Assembly: GCA_029887795.1 (NCBI GenBank)
Contig: JARXPE010000006.1
Location: 1-57,410, forward strand
Direction: 5' to 3'
Source of the DNA: Thermoproteota archaeon
GTDB lineage: Archaea > Thermoproteota > Methanomethylicia > Methanomethylicales > Methanomethylicaceae
Length of the DNA stretch: 57,410 bases
Part shown: piece by piece, positions 35,013 to 44,070 of the stretch
Layout of the letters: each line of letters begins with the position of its first letter
How positions within the stretch are numbered: position 1 is the stretch's first letter
Notes under the pieces: model-generated
Databases searched by the model: none
Told to the model about the DNA's origin: nothing
What the model saw: the letters and a program-made list of their open reading frames with translations, nothing else
Position numbers and translations under genes: made by a program

Positions 35013-36260
35013 CTATGTCCCCTCCCACCATCCTTTGATGTAACTTAATTGTTCCTCGGTCATGGTGTCTATTCTTATTCCCATCATTTGTAGTTTTAGC
35101 TTAGCAACAGTCTCGTCTATCTCTCTTGGAACATCGTAAACTGTTGCCTTCATATTCCCCGCATTCTTCAAGAGGTACTCCACAGAGAGTGCTTGATTTG
35201 CAAAGCTCATGTCCATCACCTCGCTGGGGTGTCCCTCTGCTGCGGCAAGATTCACGAGCCTTCCCTCAGCCAGCAGGTACAACTTTCTTCCATTCTTTAG
35301 CGAGTATTCTTCAACTGACTCCCTTATCTTTACCTTATCAACCTTTAACTCCTCTAATCCTTTCAAATCTATTTCAACATTAAAGTGTCCCGTATTGGCC
35401 AAGATCGCACCATCCTTCATAACCTCAAAGTGTTCTTTCTTTATGACATTTTTGTTCCCCGTGGCAGTAACAAATATGTCTCCTATTTTTGCAGCCTCGT
35501 CCATTGGCATAACATCGAATCCATCCATAACTGCCTTAAGGGCCTTTATTGGGTCGACCTCTGCGATTATGACACGTGCACCCATTCCCCTCGCCCTGTT
35601 TGCGAGTCCTTTGCCGCAGTGCCCGTATCCAGCAATAACAAATTTCTTACCTGCTAACAGAACATTTGTTGCCCTAAGAATTCCGTCGATTGTGCTCTGA
35701 CCCGTTCCATACACGTTGTCGAAATCCCACTTTGTCTCCGCGTTGTTCACAGCTATTATTGGATATTTTAAGACCCCGCGATCAGCCATGGCTCTAAGTC
35801 TCATAACCCCCGTCGTTGTCTCCTCTGTGCCCCCTATCACCTTGAAGTCCCACTTTCCTGAGTGTAGCTCTGTCACGAGGTCGGCCCCATCATCCATAGT
35901 TATGGCGGGTTTATGTTTAAGTACTAAGGTAATACATTTATAATATTCTTCTTTACTCTCACCTTTCCAAGCATAGACATTTATGCCATCGGCTGCCAAA
36001 GCTGCTGCGACCTCATCCTGCGTTGAAAGAGGGTTGGAGGCTGCGAGGGCGACACTGGCTCCTGCAGCTTTGAGAGTTCTCATCAATACACCCGTTTCCT
36101 TTGTCACATGTAGGCACGCACCGATCTTGATTCCATCAAGTGGCTTTTCAACAGAGAACCTCCTTTTGATTTCCATTAAAACGGGCATATGATCTTCTGC
36201 CCATTTTAGTAAACTCCTCCCCCTCTCTGCCAGTCCTATATCCTTCACCAAATAGTCCAT
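35013..36260 (-). CDS. ahcY: S-adenosylhomocysteine hydrolase
   Basis: The 415-residue enzyme splits S-adenosylhomocysteine into adenosine and homocysteine, clearing the product of SAM methyltransferases. Motifs are [54 protein letters not shown], the NAD-binding GYGHCGKG, and the C-terminal [11 protein letters not shown]. Length fits archaeal AhcY. The start is the ATG at 36,260, with a GTG nine bases upstream as alternative. Some archaeal homologues prefer S-inosylhomocysteine. It is transcribed with the DUF169 gene. Confidence 0.94.
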   Translation of the reverse strand: MDYLVKDIGLAERGRSLLKWAEDHMPVLMEIKRRFSVEKPLDGIKIGACLHVTKETGVLMRTLKAAGASVALAASNPLSTQDEVAAALAADGINVYAWKGESKEEYYKCITLVLKHKPAITMDDGADLVTELHSGKWDFKVIGGTEETTTGVMRLRAMADRGVLKYPIIAVNNAETKWDFDNVYGTGQSTIDGILRATNVLLAGKKFVIAGYGHCGKGLANRARGMGARVIIAEVDPIKALKAVMDGFDVMPMDEAAKIGDIFVTATGNKNVIKKEHFEVMKDGAILANTGHFNVEIDLKGLEELKVDKVKIRESVEEYSLKNGRKLYLLAEGRLVNLAAAEGHPSEVMDMSFANQALSVEYLLKNAGNMKATVYDVPREIDETVAKLKLQMMGIRIDTMTEEQLSYIKGWWEGT

Positions 36261-36380
36261 ACGGGGCACCTAACTACGTTAAATAATTCAGGGTATAAAA
36301 AGATGGATATAAGTGCACGAGGTCTACGATCACGCGAGACAATCCTCAAAAATAGGGTAAAGTGTGCTGCATATGGCATC

Positions 36381-37097
36381 TTATAGATTTTCACTTTGAT
36401 CCGGTCTCTGCGATTTTACCTTCGATATTTCTATTATCCTTTGATCCAATGGAATTCTATCCAACTCCATGATGGGGACCCTCAGCATGCTCTCATCTAC
36501 CGATATTTCGGTTGTGGGGAGCATTTTCTTTATCCACATCTCTCTTATATTCTCCTCTAATTCTGGGTCTGATATCATCGGTTTGAAATACTTCTTAATT
36601 AAGCCAAGCAACCCTTCATCCTTAATCCAATCTTCAGCTTTGACTGTGTGGCTTTCGTCGAAAGCGAGCTGAAGTTCGGGGGCGATTGGTTTTCCTGAGG
36701 TTAGCCCCTCAATAGATCTTCCGCTCAGAGTAAGAGTTATGAATATGTAGTGCAAGAACTCGTGTGCCAAACATGCCCTCAGTAGGTCCTCTCTGGCGAA
36801 TAGAAGAAATGGTAGCGTGATTTCTACACACAGTCTAAATTTGCCGCTCAATCTTTGGATCTGTGTGGAAGCATAAATTACCGTTCGAGAGAAGCCGTCA
36901 GGGTATTTTATTATGACGAGGTTCGGGTTAAAAGTTATGGGAGGGTAGTCTAAACCAAAAGCCCTTTCAACTGAGGATACCGATCTTTCAAGCGTTGGCA
37001 ACCTCTCAAAAAAACACCTAAGTGTATCATCGCCTATCTTCCCTTTTTCATGCGCCTCATTGACCCTCTCGAAGTAAAGTTCGCGTTCTATTGGCAT
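36381..37097 (-). CDS. Zincin-like (HExxH) protein of unknown family
   Basis: The 238-residue soluble protein has a zinc-protease signature HEFLH (H112, E113, H116) in a helix after ARACLA-type sequence, preceded by two beta strands (NLVIIKYPDGFSRTVIYAS). A possible third ligand is the glutamate in AFDESHTVKAEDW about 40 residues later. There is no signal peptide. I do not recognise the family. It starts about ten bases after the M42 peptidase gene, suggesting a two-gene peptidase unit. ATG at 37,097 after GAGTG. Confidence 0.6.
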   Translation of the reverse strand: MPIERELYFERVNEAHEKGKIGDDTLRCFFERLPTLERSVSSVERAFGLDYPPITFNPNLVIIKYPDGFSRTVIYASTQIQRLSGKFRLCVEITLPFLLFAREDLLRACLAHEFLHYIFITLTLSGRSIEGLTSGKPIAPELQLAFDESHTVKAEDWIKDEGLLGLIKKYFKPMISDPELEENIREMWIKKMLPTTEISVDESMLRVPIMELDRIPLDQRIIEISKVKSQRPDQSENL

Positions 37098-37107
37098 TTT
37101 CGACACT

Positions 37108-38148
37108 CTAGAAGGGTACAGGGTTCTCCATGATGCCTACCAATAACCTTACGCCGTTATCTACGTCGTTTTTGGAAACGACCTCGCTGAAACTGTGGAC
37201 ATACCTAGCTGGAATCGCTATACAGCCGGAAGGAACACCTTCCCTCGAAAGCTGTATCGCGGTCGCGTCTGTCGTCCCTCCCTCAAGGACTTCAAACTGG
37301 CACTTTATATCCAATTTCTCGGCCAAATCTGTCAACCAACCCACGACCATCGGGTTGGCTATGAGCCCGCCTCCTAGCGAGTCTCTTCTACCATCTGCAA
37401 CCACCAGAGTAGGTCCGGAACTTAGTTTAATGGGGGCTTCGCTCTCTCCTATCTCGGGGTGGTCTCCTGCGATTGTTGTGTCTATGGCTATTCCAACGTC
37501 CGGCTTCACTGAAAATGCACTCACTGTTGCTCCCCTTAGTCCAACCTCCTCTTGCACCGTGAAGACCGCCACGACCCTATTTACGGGGTTTGCCCTCTTT
37601 AGGGCCTCAACAAGCATATAGCATCCCGCTCTGTCATCCATTGCCCTTCCGACTATTAGATCATTTTCGAGCTCCGTCACGCCCCTCTCGATGGTTATTG
37701 GAGTGCCAACCCTTACCCCCCACTTAGCCAACTGTTCTTTGGTGGCGCCGGTATCCACAAACATTTTGTCATAGGTTACCAATTGCTTCCTTTCGTCCTC
37801 TTTCATCACATGTATGGCCTTGCACCCTATCGTCCCAGTTAGTTTCTTTATCTTCCCATGAACATGAACCCTCTGACCGAGGAGCACGTGATCCGGAACC
37901 CCTCCGATCTTGGCAAACCTGATGAATCCTCTTTCATCAATATGTTTCACTATGAGCCCTATTTCGTCTGTATGGGCTGTTATCATTATAGTTTTGGGAC
38001 CATCACCCTTGTGAACATACAGATTTCCAAACCGATCCTCCTCTATCTTTTCTGCACTCCCTTCAAGTTCCTTTTTGATGATCTCTGCAATGCCATATTC
38101 AAACCCTGATATGCCCGGTGCCTCGCTCACCTTTCTCAATAGTTCCAT
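37108..38148 (-). CDS. M42-family aminopeptidase (TET/FrvX-like)
   Basis: The 346-residue cocatalytic metallopeptidase shows all expected ligands: TAHTDEIG, RAMDDRAG, VQEEVGLRGA, AIDTTIAGD and the late RYVHSFSEVV. Family members form dodecameric tetrahedral particles that trim peptides. Starts at TTG 38,154 or GTG 38,166 are possible, since GGTGGTA lies just upstream. It forms a unit with the HEFLH protein. Confidence 0.9.
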   Translation of the reverse strand: MELLRKVSEAPGISGFEYGIAEIIKKELEGSAEKIEEDRFGNLYVHKGDGPKTIMITAHTDEIGLIVKHIDERGFIRFAKIGGVPDHVLLGQRVHVHGKIKKLTGTIGCKAIHVMKEDERKQLVTYDKMFVDTGATKEQLAKWGVRVGTPITIERGVTELENDLIVGRAMDDRAGCYMLVEALKRANPVNRVVAVFTVQEEVGLRGATVSAFSVKPDVGIAIDTTIAGDHPEIGESEAPIKLSSGPTLVVADGRRDSLGGGLIANPMVVGWLTDLAEKLDIKCQFEVLEGGTTDATAIQLSREGVPSGCIAIPARYVHSFSEVVSKNDVDNGVRLLVGIMENPVPF

Positions 38149-38224
38149 GTCCAAACTTACCACCACACAATAGGGGATAACGATTAATCAAGTATTTAGT
38201 ATTTGAATATTTATACCTCTGCTA

Positions 38225-39628
38225 TCAGTCTTCACTCTCGATTTTGACCTCGATCTCCTCGTCTCCTATTTTCACTTTGAACCACTTTATGTCCTTTCTC
38301 TTCTCCTTATTGTTTGGTAGCAAAGCCTTCATGTCTCCCTTCAGGAAAGGAACAGCGATCTGGGGGAAGAGGAGATACGTCAGCGCGTCTTCTTCTTTCT
38401 TAAAGAATGCTTTAACATCCTCCGGAATATCATTGAATGATAATCCTTTCGGTGGATCCATCGGCTTGACTTTCTCTATTAACTCTCTGCTGATCTCGCC
38501 AGGAGGTTTCCCGTAGAAACCCCTTACGTAATTCTCAAGTTCCTTTATTATTGTCCCATACCTTGACCCTGTTATAACATTCATTACTGCCTGCGTCCCT
38601 ACAATCTGACTCATTGGAGTTACCAACGGCGGATAGCCCAGATCCCTTCTTACGATGGGCACTTCTTTTAAAACCTCCTCCATCTTGGATAGTGCGTTGT
38701 ACTCTTTCAGCTGGACTACAAGATTGGAAAGCATGCCCCCTGGTATTTGGTGCCTCAGAGCCCTAGGATCAATTCTCTCTGTAGCATCAGATGTATAGCC
38801 CTTGTATTTTTCCCTGATCTTCTCGAAATAGTCGGCGCATTCGTATATCAGCTCGATGTTAAGGTGGCTCAGATGCCCTGTTCCCCGCAACGCCTCATAT
38901 ATGGTTTCTATGGCTGGCTGGGATGCCCCAAAGGCAAAAGGAAATAGCGCGGTATCTATATACTCCGCACCAGCTTCTATGCCCTTAATGTATGAAAGGG
39001 ATGCTAATCCACAGGTATAATGGCAATGTAGACCCACAGGTAGCCCGGTCTCCTTTTTTATACCTCTCACAATATCGTAAGCTGCCCTTGGCGCAAGTAG
39101 GCCTGCCATGTCCTTTATCCTTATGGCATCGACGCCAAGCTCGGCTATTTTCTTCGCAACCTCGATGAAATGATCAACCGTATGGATAGGGCTGAGGGTA
39201 TAGACAACATCTCCATGGACTTCCGCACCGACACTCTTTGCTGATGCGACTGCTTTCTTCAGATTGTTGACATCGTTTAAAGCATCAAATATCCTGAATA
39301 CATCCACTCCGTTCTCATATGCCCTTTTCACGAACTCTTCAATAACCTCGTCAGGATAGTGTTTGTAACCCACAAGGTTCTTTCCCCTTAGTAGCATGAC
39401 GACCTTGGTCTTCTTTAAACCCCTTTTTATCCTCCTTAGCCTGTCCCAAGGATCCTCATTCAAGTACCTTATGCAAGAATCAAAAGTCGCCCCGCCCCAT
39501 GCCTCCAGCCCATAAAAACCTGCCTCGTCCATCTTCTCCAAGATGGGGAGTATATCTTCGATCTTTACCCTAGTAGCAAACAGAGACTGTTGCCCATCTC
39601 TGATAGTCGTGTCTATGACTTTGAGCAA
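38225..39628 (-). CDS. pycB: Pyruvate carboxylase subunit B / oxaloacetate decarboxylase alpha, carboxyltransferase part
   Basis: The 467-residue protein has the carboxyltransferase TIM barrel: VIDTTIRDGQQSLFATR, GGATFDSCIRYL, LLRGKNLVGYKHYPD, the carbamylated-lysine region RIKDMAGLL and metal-binding LHCHYTCG, followed by the conserved PLVTPMSQIVGTQAV domain. No biotinyl MKM motif is present; the chain stops at KVKIGDEEIEVKIESED, so a separate biotin carrier protein is needed. I place the start at a TTG after GGTGTAT; the ATG at 39,667 would add a hydrophobic leader unlike a cytosolic enzyme. It may feed oxaloacetate synthesis. Confidence 0.87.
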   Translation of the reverse strand: MLKVIDTTIRDGQQSLFATRVKIEDILPILEKMDEAGFYGLEAWGGATFDSCIRYLNEDPWDRLRRIKRGLKKTKVVMLLRGKNLVGYKHYPDEVIEEFVKRAYENGVDVFRIFDALNDVNNLKKAVASAKSVGAEVHGDVVYTLSPIHTVDHFIEVAKKIAELGVDAIRIKDMAGLLAPRAAYDIVRGIKKETGLPVGLHCHYTCGLASLSYIKGIEAGAEYIDTALFPFAFGASQPAIETIYEALRGTGHLSHLNIELIYECADYFEKIREKYKGYTSDATERIDPRALRHQIPGGMLSNLVVQLKEYNALSKMEEVLKEVPIVRRDLGYPPLVTPMSQIVGTQAVMNVITGSRYGTIIKELENYVRGFYGKPPGEISRELIEKVKPMDPPKGLSFNDIPEDVKAFFKKEEDALTYLLFPQIAVPFLKGDMKALLPNNKEKRKDIKWFKVKIGDEEIEVKIESED

Positions 39629-39822
39629 CGCATACACCAACGGAATGAGTAAAAGAGGCGTGTACATTTAAAAATGTATTGCTTTACATATATCCAAAAA
39701 TTTCTAAAACTACCTCGAATGAGAGTGCTTTAGAACGGTTCATTCCATGACATTTAAGCATTAACCAGTAAATAAAAAAGTATATTAGCTTGATTTCGAT
39801 TTTCATCACGAGACGAGGATCC

Positions 39823-40851
39823 TTGGCTAAGCTATCTTGGCACGAGATCTTAGGTCTTATTACAGAGTTGCAGAAGAGGGGATTCGATGTTGTAGGGCCG
39901 TCTTCAGAGGGCGGCGTGGTAAAACTACTCCCACTTGAAGAGAACACAAAGCTCGAGACCAATTATGTTAGGACATTAAATTCTCCAAAGGACTTCCTAC
40001 TTCCCAACAAGGAGCGACTCTTCAGATACAAGAGCACCGCAACAGTAACGTCATATGGTCTGAAGATAAGGTTTCCAACAGTCGAAGGACCATGTCCCAT
40101 AACCATAGTTCCGGAATATTCTCCCCCACGAGGTAGGATCGCGTTTTTTGGAATCCATCCGTGCATGGTAAATTCGATTAGGTACCTTGACAAAGTGATG
40201 CTCTCAGATCCCGCAGATCCATACTATAAGGCGAGAAGGGAGGGGCTTTTTATTGCAGTCCTCGAATGTGATGAGGGTGACGAATACTGCTTCTGCAAGA
40301 GTGTCGGTTGCGAAAAGGTCCCTAATGGATATGCAGATCTTTCCATAAAGAAAGAGGGCGACGGTTTTGTTGTTACACCAAGATCCCCTACTGGAAGTAG
40401 CCTTCTCATGGAGGAAGGCGTCGAACAAATTGAAGAGACTATCCCAAAGATGAAGGAGGAGTATCTCTTTGATGCTAAAGACGAGAAGAGCATAGACCTT
40501 AAAGATCCCGCCAATCTATTGGAAGATTGTACGATCTGTTCATCCTGCACAGTTGTATGTCCCACCTGTTACTGTTCCGACATACAAGACAGGTTCAGCC
40601 TTATGGACCCTAGTAATGTTGAGAGAATTAGGACCAGAATGTCGTGCCAAAGGAAGAGCTACAGCAGCATAGCTGGTGGGGTTACCTTTCTGAGGACGAA
40701 AAACGAACGTTTCAAATGGAGGATGAAGCACAAATTCCCCTTCTCAGAGAGAATGTACGGCATATCAGGATGCGTGGGTTGCGGGAATTGTATCGCCTTC
40801 TGCCCTTCAAGGATAGACTTTAGAACCTTCTTAGGAAGGAGGGTCGCATGA
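39823..40851 (+). CDS. hydB: Sulfhydrogenase-type hydrogenase beta subunit (4Fe-4S)
   Basis: The 342-residue protein matches HydB/ShyB, the electron-transfer subunit of group 3b cytosolic [NiFe] hydrogenases. It has FGIHPCMVNSI, a CDEGDEYCFC segment, a double-cluster domain with CTICSSCTVVCPTCYC, and a C-terminal CVGCGNCIAFCPSRID ferredoxin motif. The TTG start follows GAGGAT; an upstream TTG at 39,790 lacks such a site. It is the first gene of the hydrogenase operon, order beta-gamma-delta-alpha. Confidence 0.87.
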   Translation: MAKLSWHEILGLITELQKRGFDVVGPSSEGGVVKLLPLEENTKLETNYVRTLNSPKDFLLPNKERLFRYKSTATVTSYGLKIRFPTVEGPCPITIVPEYSPPRGRIAFFGIHPCMVNSIRYLDKVMLSDPADPYYKARREGLFIAVLECDEGDEYCFCKSVGCEKVPNGYADLSIKKEGDGFVVTPRSPTGSSLLMEEGVEQIEETIPKMKEEYLFDAKDEKSIDLKDPANLLEDCTICSSCTVVCPTCYCSDIQDRFSLMDPSNVERIRTRMSCQRKSYSSIAGGVTFLRTKNERFKWRMKHKFPFSERMYGISGCVGCGNCIAFCPSRIDFRTFLGRRVA

Positions 40852-41669
40852 TGACTATGGAGTACAATCCATACCTTCCCCGACCTGCCAGCGTGAACGC
40901 GGTCCGGGAGGAGAGTCTTGAGACTAAAACCCTCAGACTTTCGCTGATCAACTGGAGGGCAACTTTTTTACCAGGGCAGTTCGTTCAGCTACTGCTGCCC
41001 GGTGTCGGAGAGGCTCCCTTTTGCATAACCTCGTCGCCAAGTGATCCCAAACATTTAGAATTGACAATAATGCGGCGAGGTTTAGTAACCACAGCCGCGC
41101 ACTACATGAGGCCTGGCGACGCTGTAGGGATAAGGGGTCCTTTTGGAAGACCGTTTCCAGTAGAGAGCTTTAAGGGAAAAGATTTGGTAATTGTTGCTAC
41201 GGGCATAGGCATAGCTGCACTTCGATCCCTGATACTCTATACTATAGAGAACAGAAATGATTTTGGGGACGTCACACTACTATATGGCGCAAGGTTTGTC
41301 GAAGACTTAGTTTACAGGGAAGAGTTGAAGAGCTGGGCCGAAAAGATAAAAGTCATAGTGACCCTCAGTAAGCCCTCAGAAAAATGGAAGGGACTTAAAG
41401 GCAGAGTAACGGATCATTTGGATACAATCAAACTAGGGGAAAACTCCTTGGCGGTGATATGCGGATCCCCCGCAGTCATGGTCAGCGTAGCAAAGACTCT
41501 GATTGAAAAAGGGCTTGAACAGAAAGACGTTTACCTGTCTATGGAGCGACACATGAAGTGCGGGATTGGCAAGTGTGCTAGGTGCATGATTCCTGGGGGC
41601 TTTATGGTCTGTAAGGATGGTCCTGTCTTCAGCGCTGGTGAGATAAACCTAGAGGATGTCGGTGAGTAA
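40848..41669 (+). CDS. hydG: Hydrogenase gamma subunit (FAD/NAD(P)-binding, 2Fe-2S)
   Basis: The 273-residue ferredoxin-NADP reductase-like protein has PGQFVQLLLPG and FCITSSP FAD-binding segments, a pyridine-nucleotide domain (VATGIGIAALRSLI, ICGSPAVM) and a C-terminal [2Fe-2S] set in MKCGIGKCARCMIPGGFMVCKDGP. It connects hydrogen oxidation or evolution to NAD(P). The ATG overlaps the hydB stop (ATGA). In sulfhydrogenases this subunit also supports sulfur or polysulfide reduction. Confidence 0.9.
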   Translation: MMTMEYNPYLPRPASVNAVREESLETKTLRLSLINWRATFLPGQFVQLLLPGVGEAPFCITSSPSDPKHLELTIMRRGLVTTAAHYMRPGDAVGIRGPFGRPFPVESFKGKDLVIVATGIGIAALRSLILYTIENRNDFGDVTLLYGARFVEDLVYREELKSWAEKIKVIVTLSKPSEKWKGLKGRVTDHLDTIKLGENSLAVICGSPAVMVSVAKTLIEKGLEQKDVYLSMERHMKCGIGKCARCMIPGGFMVCKDGPVFSAGEINLEDVGE

Positions 41670-41670
41670 G

Positions 41671-42408
41671 ATGAAACTAGCATTTTACTCCTTAACCTCT
41701 TGTGAGGGTTGTCTGACTACACTAATAACTAAGCTAGGACCTGACATAGAGGGACTTTGGAACAATTTTGATATAGATTACTTCAAGCTGGTGAGGGAGC
41801 CAGTAGGGGGGAGCAAGTTCCCGAAGGCAGACATAGCATTCGTGGAGGGGGCCGTCGTCACAAATCTCGACAGGGAGCATTTGCTTGAGATAAGAAAGAA
41901 CTCTAGGTTCGTTGTTGCAATTGGCACCTGTGCATCCAGTGGAAATATCGCCTACATCGCATCAAGGAATGTAAAGCTTGGGAAAAAAGCGCTTTCCGTA
42001 TTGGAGGTTCATGAGGCAGAACCGCTCTCTTCCGTGATTGCTGTGGACTTCGAGCTAAACGGCTGCCCCGTGAATGCCGACGAGTTCATTGACGCGCTTC
42101 TCAGGCTTGTCAACGGGCTTGAGCCCATACAGCCAGACTTCAGTGTCTGTTACCAGTGTAAATTGGCAGGCAACGCTTGTCTTCTTGACAGGGGGCAACT
42201 CTGTCTTGGACCAATTGCCATGGGGGGATGCGACGCTGCATGCACCTCGGTCGGATCGCCATGCTTTGGCTGTAGGGGACCATACGTGGATGCAGACCTA
42301 AAGGCATACTTCAGGACGCTTGAGAAGAAGGGTATGAAAATTGAGGATGCGAAACCGTTACTTCAAATGTTCATGGGAAAGAAGATAAAGGAGGTTCTAA
42401 AAGAGTGA
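41671..42408 (+). CDS. hydD: [NiFe] hydrogenase small (delta) subunit
   Basis: The 245-residue small subunit has the proximal-cluster CEGC near the N terminus, IGTCASSGN, and NGCPVNADEFI. C-terminal cysteines for the other clusters follow in CYQCKLAGNACLL, GQLCLGP, GGCDAACTSVGSPCFGCRGP. There is no twin-arginine signal, so it is cytosolic. The ATG at 41,671 follows GGTGAGTAAG; an ATG at 41,656 precedes that site and is less likely. Confidence 0.92.
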   Translation: MKLAFYSLTSCEGCLTTLITKLGPDIEGLWNNFDIDYFKLVREPVGGSKFPKADIAFVEGAVVTNLDREHLLEIRKNSRFVVAIGTCASSGNIAYIASRNVKLGKKALSVLEVHEAEPLSSVIAVDFELNGCPVNADEFIDALLRLVNGLEPIQPDFSVCYQCKLAGNACLLDRGQLCLGPIAMGGCDAACTSVGSPCFGCRGPYVDADLKAYFRTLEKKGMKIEDAKPLLQMFMGKKIKEVLKE

Positions 42409-43682
42409 GTGACAGCATCATAATCGACACTGGGGACCTTCGCTTCATAGAGGGTCATGGACAGCTTGTTGTGAAGAGCTACGGTGGAAAGATCAGGGCG
42501 GAGTTTCACAATTTGGAGGGACCAAGATTTCTTACAAAATACCTGAGGGGTAAGCCCGTTGAACTTGCTCCTAGGGTCGCGTCCAGAATATGTGGATTGT
42601 GCTATACTGTTCACTCAATAAGTTCCGCAGAGGCGGTGGAAAGAGCACTTGGAATGAAGATCTCTGAAGATGTTAGAAAACTCAGGGATGTACTTTACAT
42701 GGCAAATAACCTGAGAAGTCACCTCATTCACTTGCTATTTCTTTCCATACCTCCTGTGGAGGGCTTGATCAGCGCTCTGAGAATGAGGGATCTAAATATC
42801 GTCCGCATGGGCGCCAACATCCTTAGTAAGGCAACAGAACTTATAGAGGTCTGGGGCGGGAGATCGGTTCACGTTCCTAATGTAATTGTTGGAGGCTTTG
42901 GCAAGGCAATAAAGTGTAAGGAATTGCTATATCCTATACATGAGCTCGCAACACTTTCAAATGACACCGAGCGCATTGTTAGGTATGCTCTCAACTTGGA
43001 ACTGCCCGAGATGGAGAGGTACCGGCTGATGGTTGCTCTAAAGAGATCAGGATCATACCCAATCTATGCAGAGGAGGCAAACATTGCGTTCTCAGATGGT
43101 TCGGTACTCTCATCTTCAGAGTATTATGAGGGTCTTGAGGAAGTCACAAAGGATTATTCTACCTCTAAACATGTTTATTTCAAAGAATCAGAGATCACTG
43201 TTGGGGCTCTTTCTAGGATAATGTTGAACAAGAGATATTTGAGTAGCAGAGCCAGAGAGTTGGCTGAAGAGGTTGAATGGGGACCTAACCCGTTCCTGAA
43301 CATAAAGGCACAGGCTATCGAGGTTTTACATTACTTGGACGAACTCATAAGGCTAGGTGGAGAATTGGCAGAGATTCCCGCAGAGAACTTAAAACCCCCG
43401 GAGATCAGAGCACATAGAGACAAGGGTGTAGGACTATTCGTGGCTGAGGCTCCTCGAGGAACACTCTGCCATTACTGCGAGATCGAGGACTGGAAGATAA
43501 AGGACTATAGAGTCTACACGCCGACCGCCATAAACTCAAAGAGCATAGAGAACGATGCTATCGAGCTGATAAAGAGGTTCAAACCTTTGGGTAGCCAGAA
43601 ACTCAAGTTCATACTTGAGGACATGGTCAGATCCTATGACCCCTGCCTCTCCTGTGCAGTCAGTCTGGACATCTACGACTAA
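42405..43682 (+). CDS. hydA: [NiFe] hydrogenase large (alpha) subunit
   Basis: The 425-residue catalytic subunit has the N-terminal L1 motif RICGLCYTVHS and the C-terminal DPCLSC, giving the four Ni-Fe cysteines. The residue that is usually His or Arg three places after the last cysteine is Ser here (DPCLSCAVS), and only five residues follow before the stop. A cleavable C-terminal extension therefore looks very short or altered. GEIRAHRDKGVGLFVAEAPRGTLCHYCEIEDWKI fits group 3 enzymes. The GTG overlaps the hydD stop (GTGA) and has AAGGAGGT upstream. Confidence 0.92.
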   Translation: MSDSIIIDTGDLRFIEGHGQLVVKSYGGKIRAEFHNLEGPRFLTKYLRGKPVELAPRVASRICGLCYTVHSISSAEAVERALGMKISEDVRKLRDVLYMANNLRSHLIHLLFLSIPPVEGLISALRMRDLNIVRMGANILSKATELIEVWGGRSVHVPNVIVGGFGKAIKCKELLYPIHELATLSNDTERIVRYALNLELPEMERYRLMVALKRSGSYPIYAEEANIAFSDGSVLSSSEYYEGLEEVTKDYSTSKHVYFKESEITVGALSRIMLNKRYLSSRARELAEEVEWGPNPFLNIKAQAIEVLHYLDELIRLGGELAEIPAENLKPPEIRAHRDKGVGLFVAEAPRGTLCHYCEIEDWKIKDYRVYTPTAINSKSIENDAIELIKRFKPLGSQKLKFILEDMVRSYDPCLSCAVSLDIYD

Positions 43683-43749
43683 TCCTTTAATAAAGAATTG
43701 TCCAAAGAACCTTCAGATATCGAAGACAAGGTTTAATGAGGTGAGCACC

Positions 43750-44070
43750 ATGGACGTTGTTGATTGCACCTCCTTTAAGAAGCTCCTTAAGGATGAGAGG
43801 GGAAGATTCATAGCGGTCTTTACTGCGAGCTGGTGTGGATATTGTAGGAGTCTTGTGCGCGAACTCAATCAATCAAGCCATGACTTACGCCTAATCTTAG
43901 TGGATATCTCGGATGAGGACTGTTGGGATGATTTTGGTATAGAGATCGTTCCCACCGCAGTTCTCTACGATGACGGCAAGGAGATCAGAAGGTTAAGCTC
44001 GCCGGAGGGGCTGAGACTAAGAGATCTTAAAGCGCTTTTTCTGTCCGCGCGTGATGAACAAAAAAGCTAA
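43750..44070 (+). CDS. Thioredoxin
   Basis: The 106-residue thioredoxin-fold protein has the active site WCGYC (28-32) and a cis-proline loop EIVPTAV. The start has a good GAGGTGA. It begins 68 bases after the hydrogenase large subunit and may be co-transcribed. It could pass reducing power from a TrxR-like enzyme (14 kb) to disulfides or sulfur compounds. Its 3' end overlaps a convergent MFS gene by 54 bases. Confidence 0.88.
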   Translation: MDVVDCTSFKKLLKDERGRFIAVFTASWCGYCRSLVRELNQSSHDLRLILVDISDEDCWDDFGIEIVPTAVLYDDGKEIRRLSSPEGLRLRDLKALFLSARDEQKS

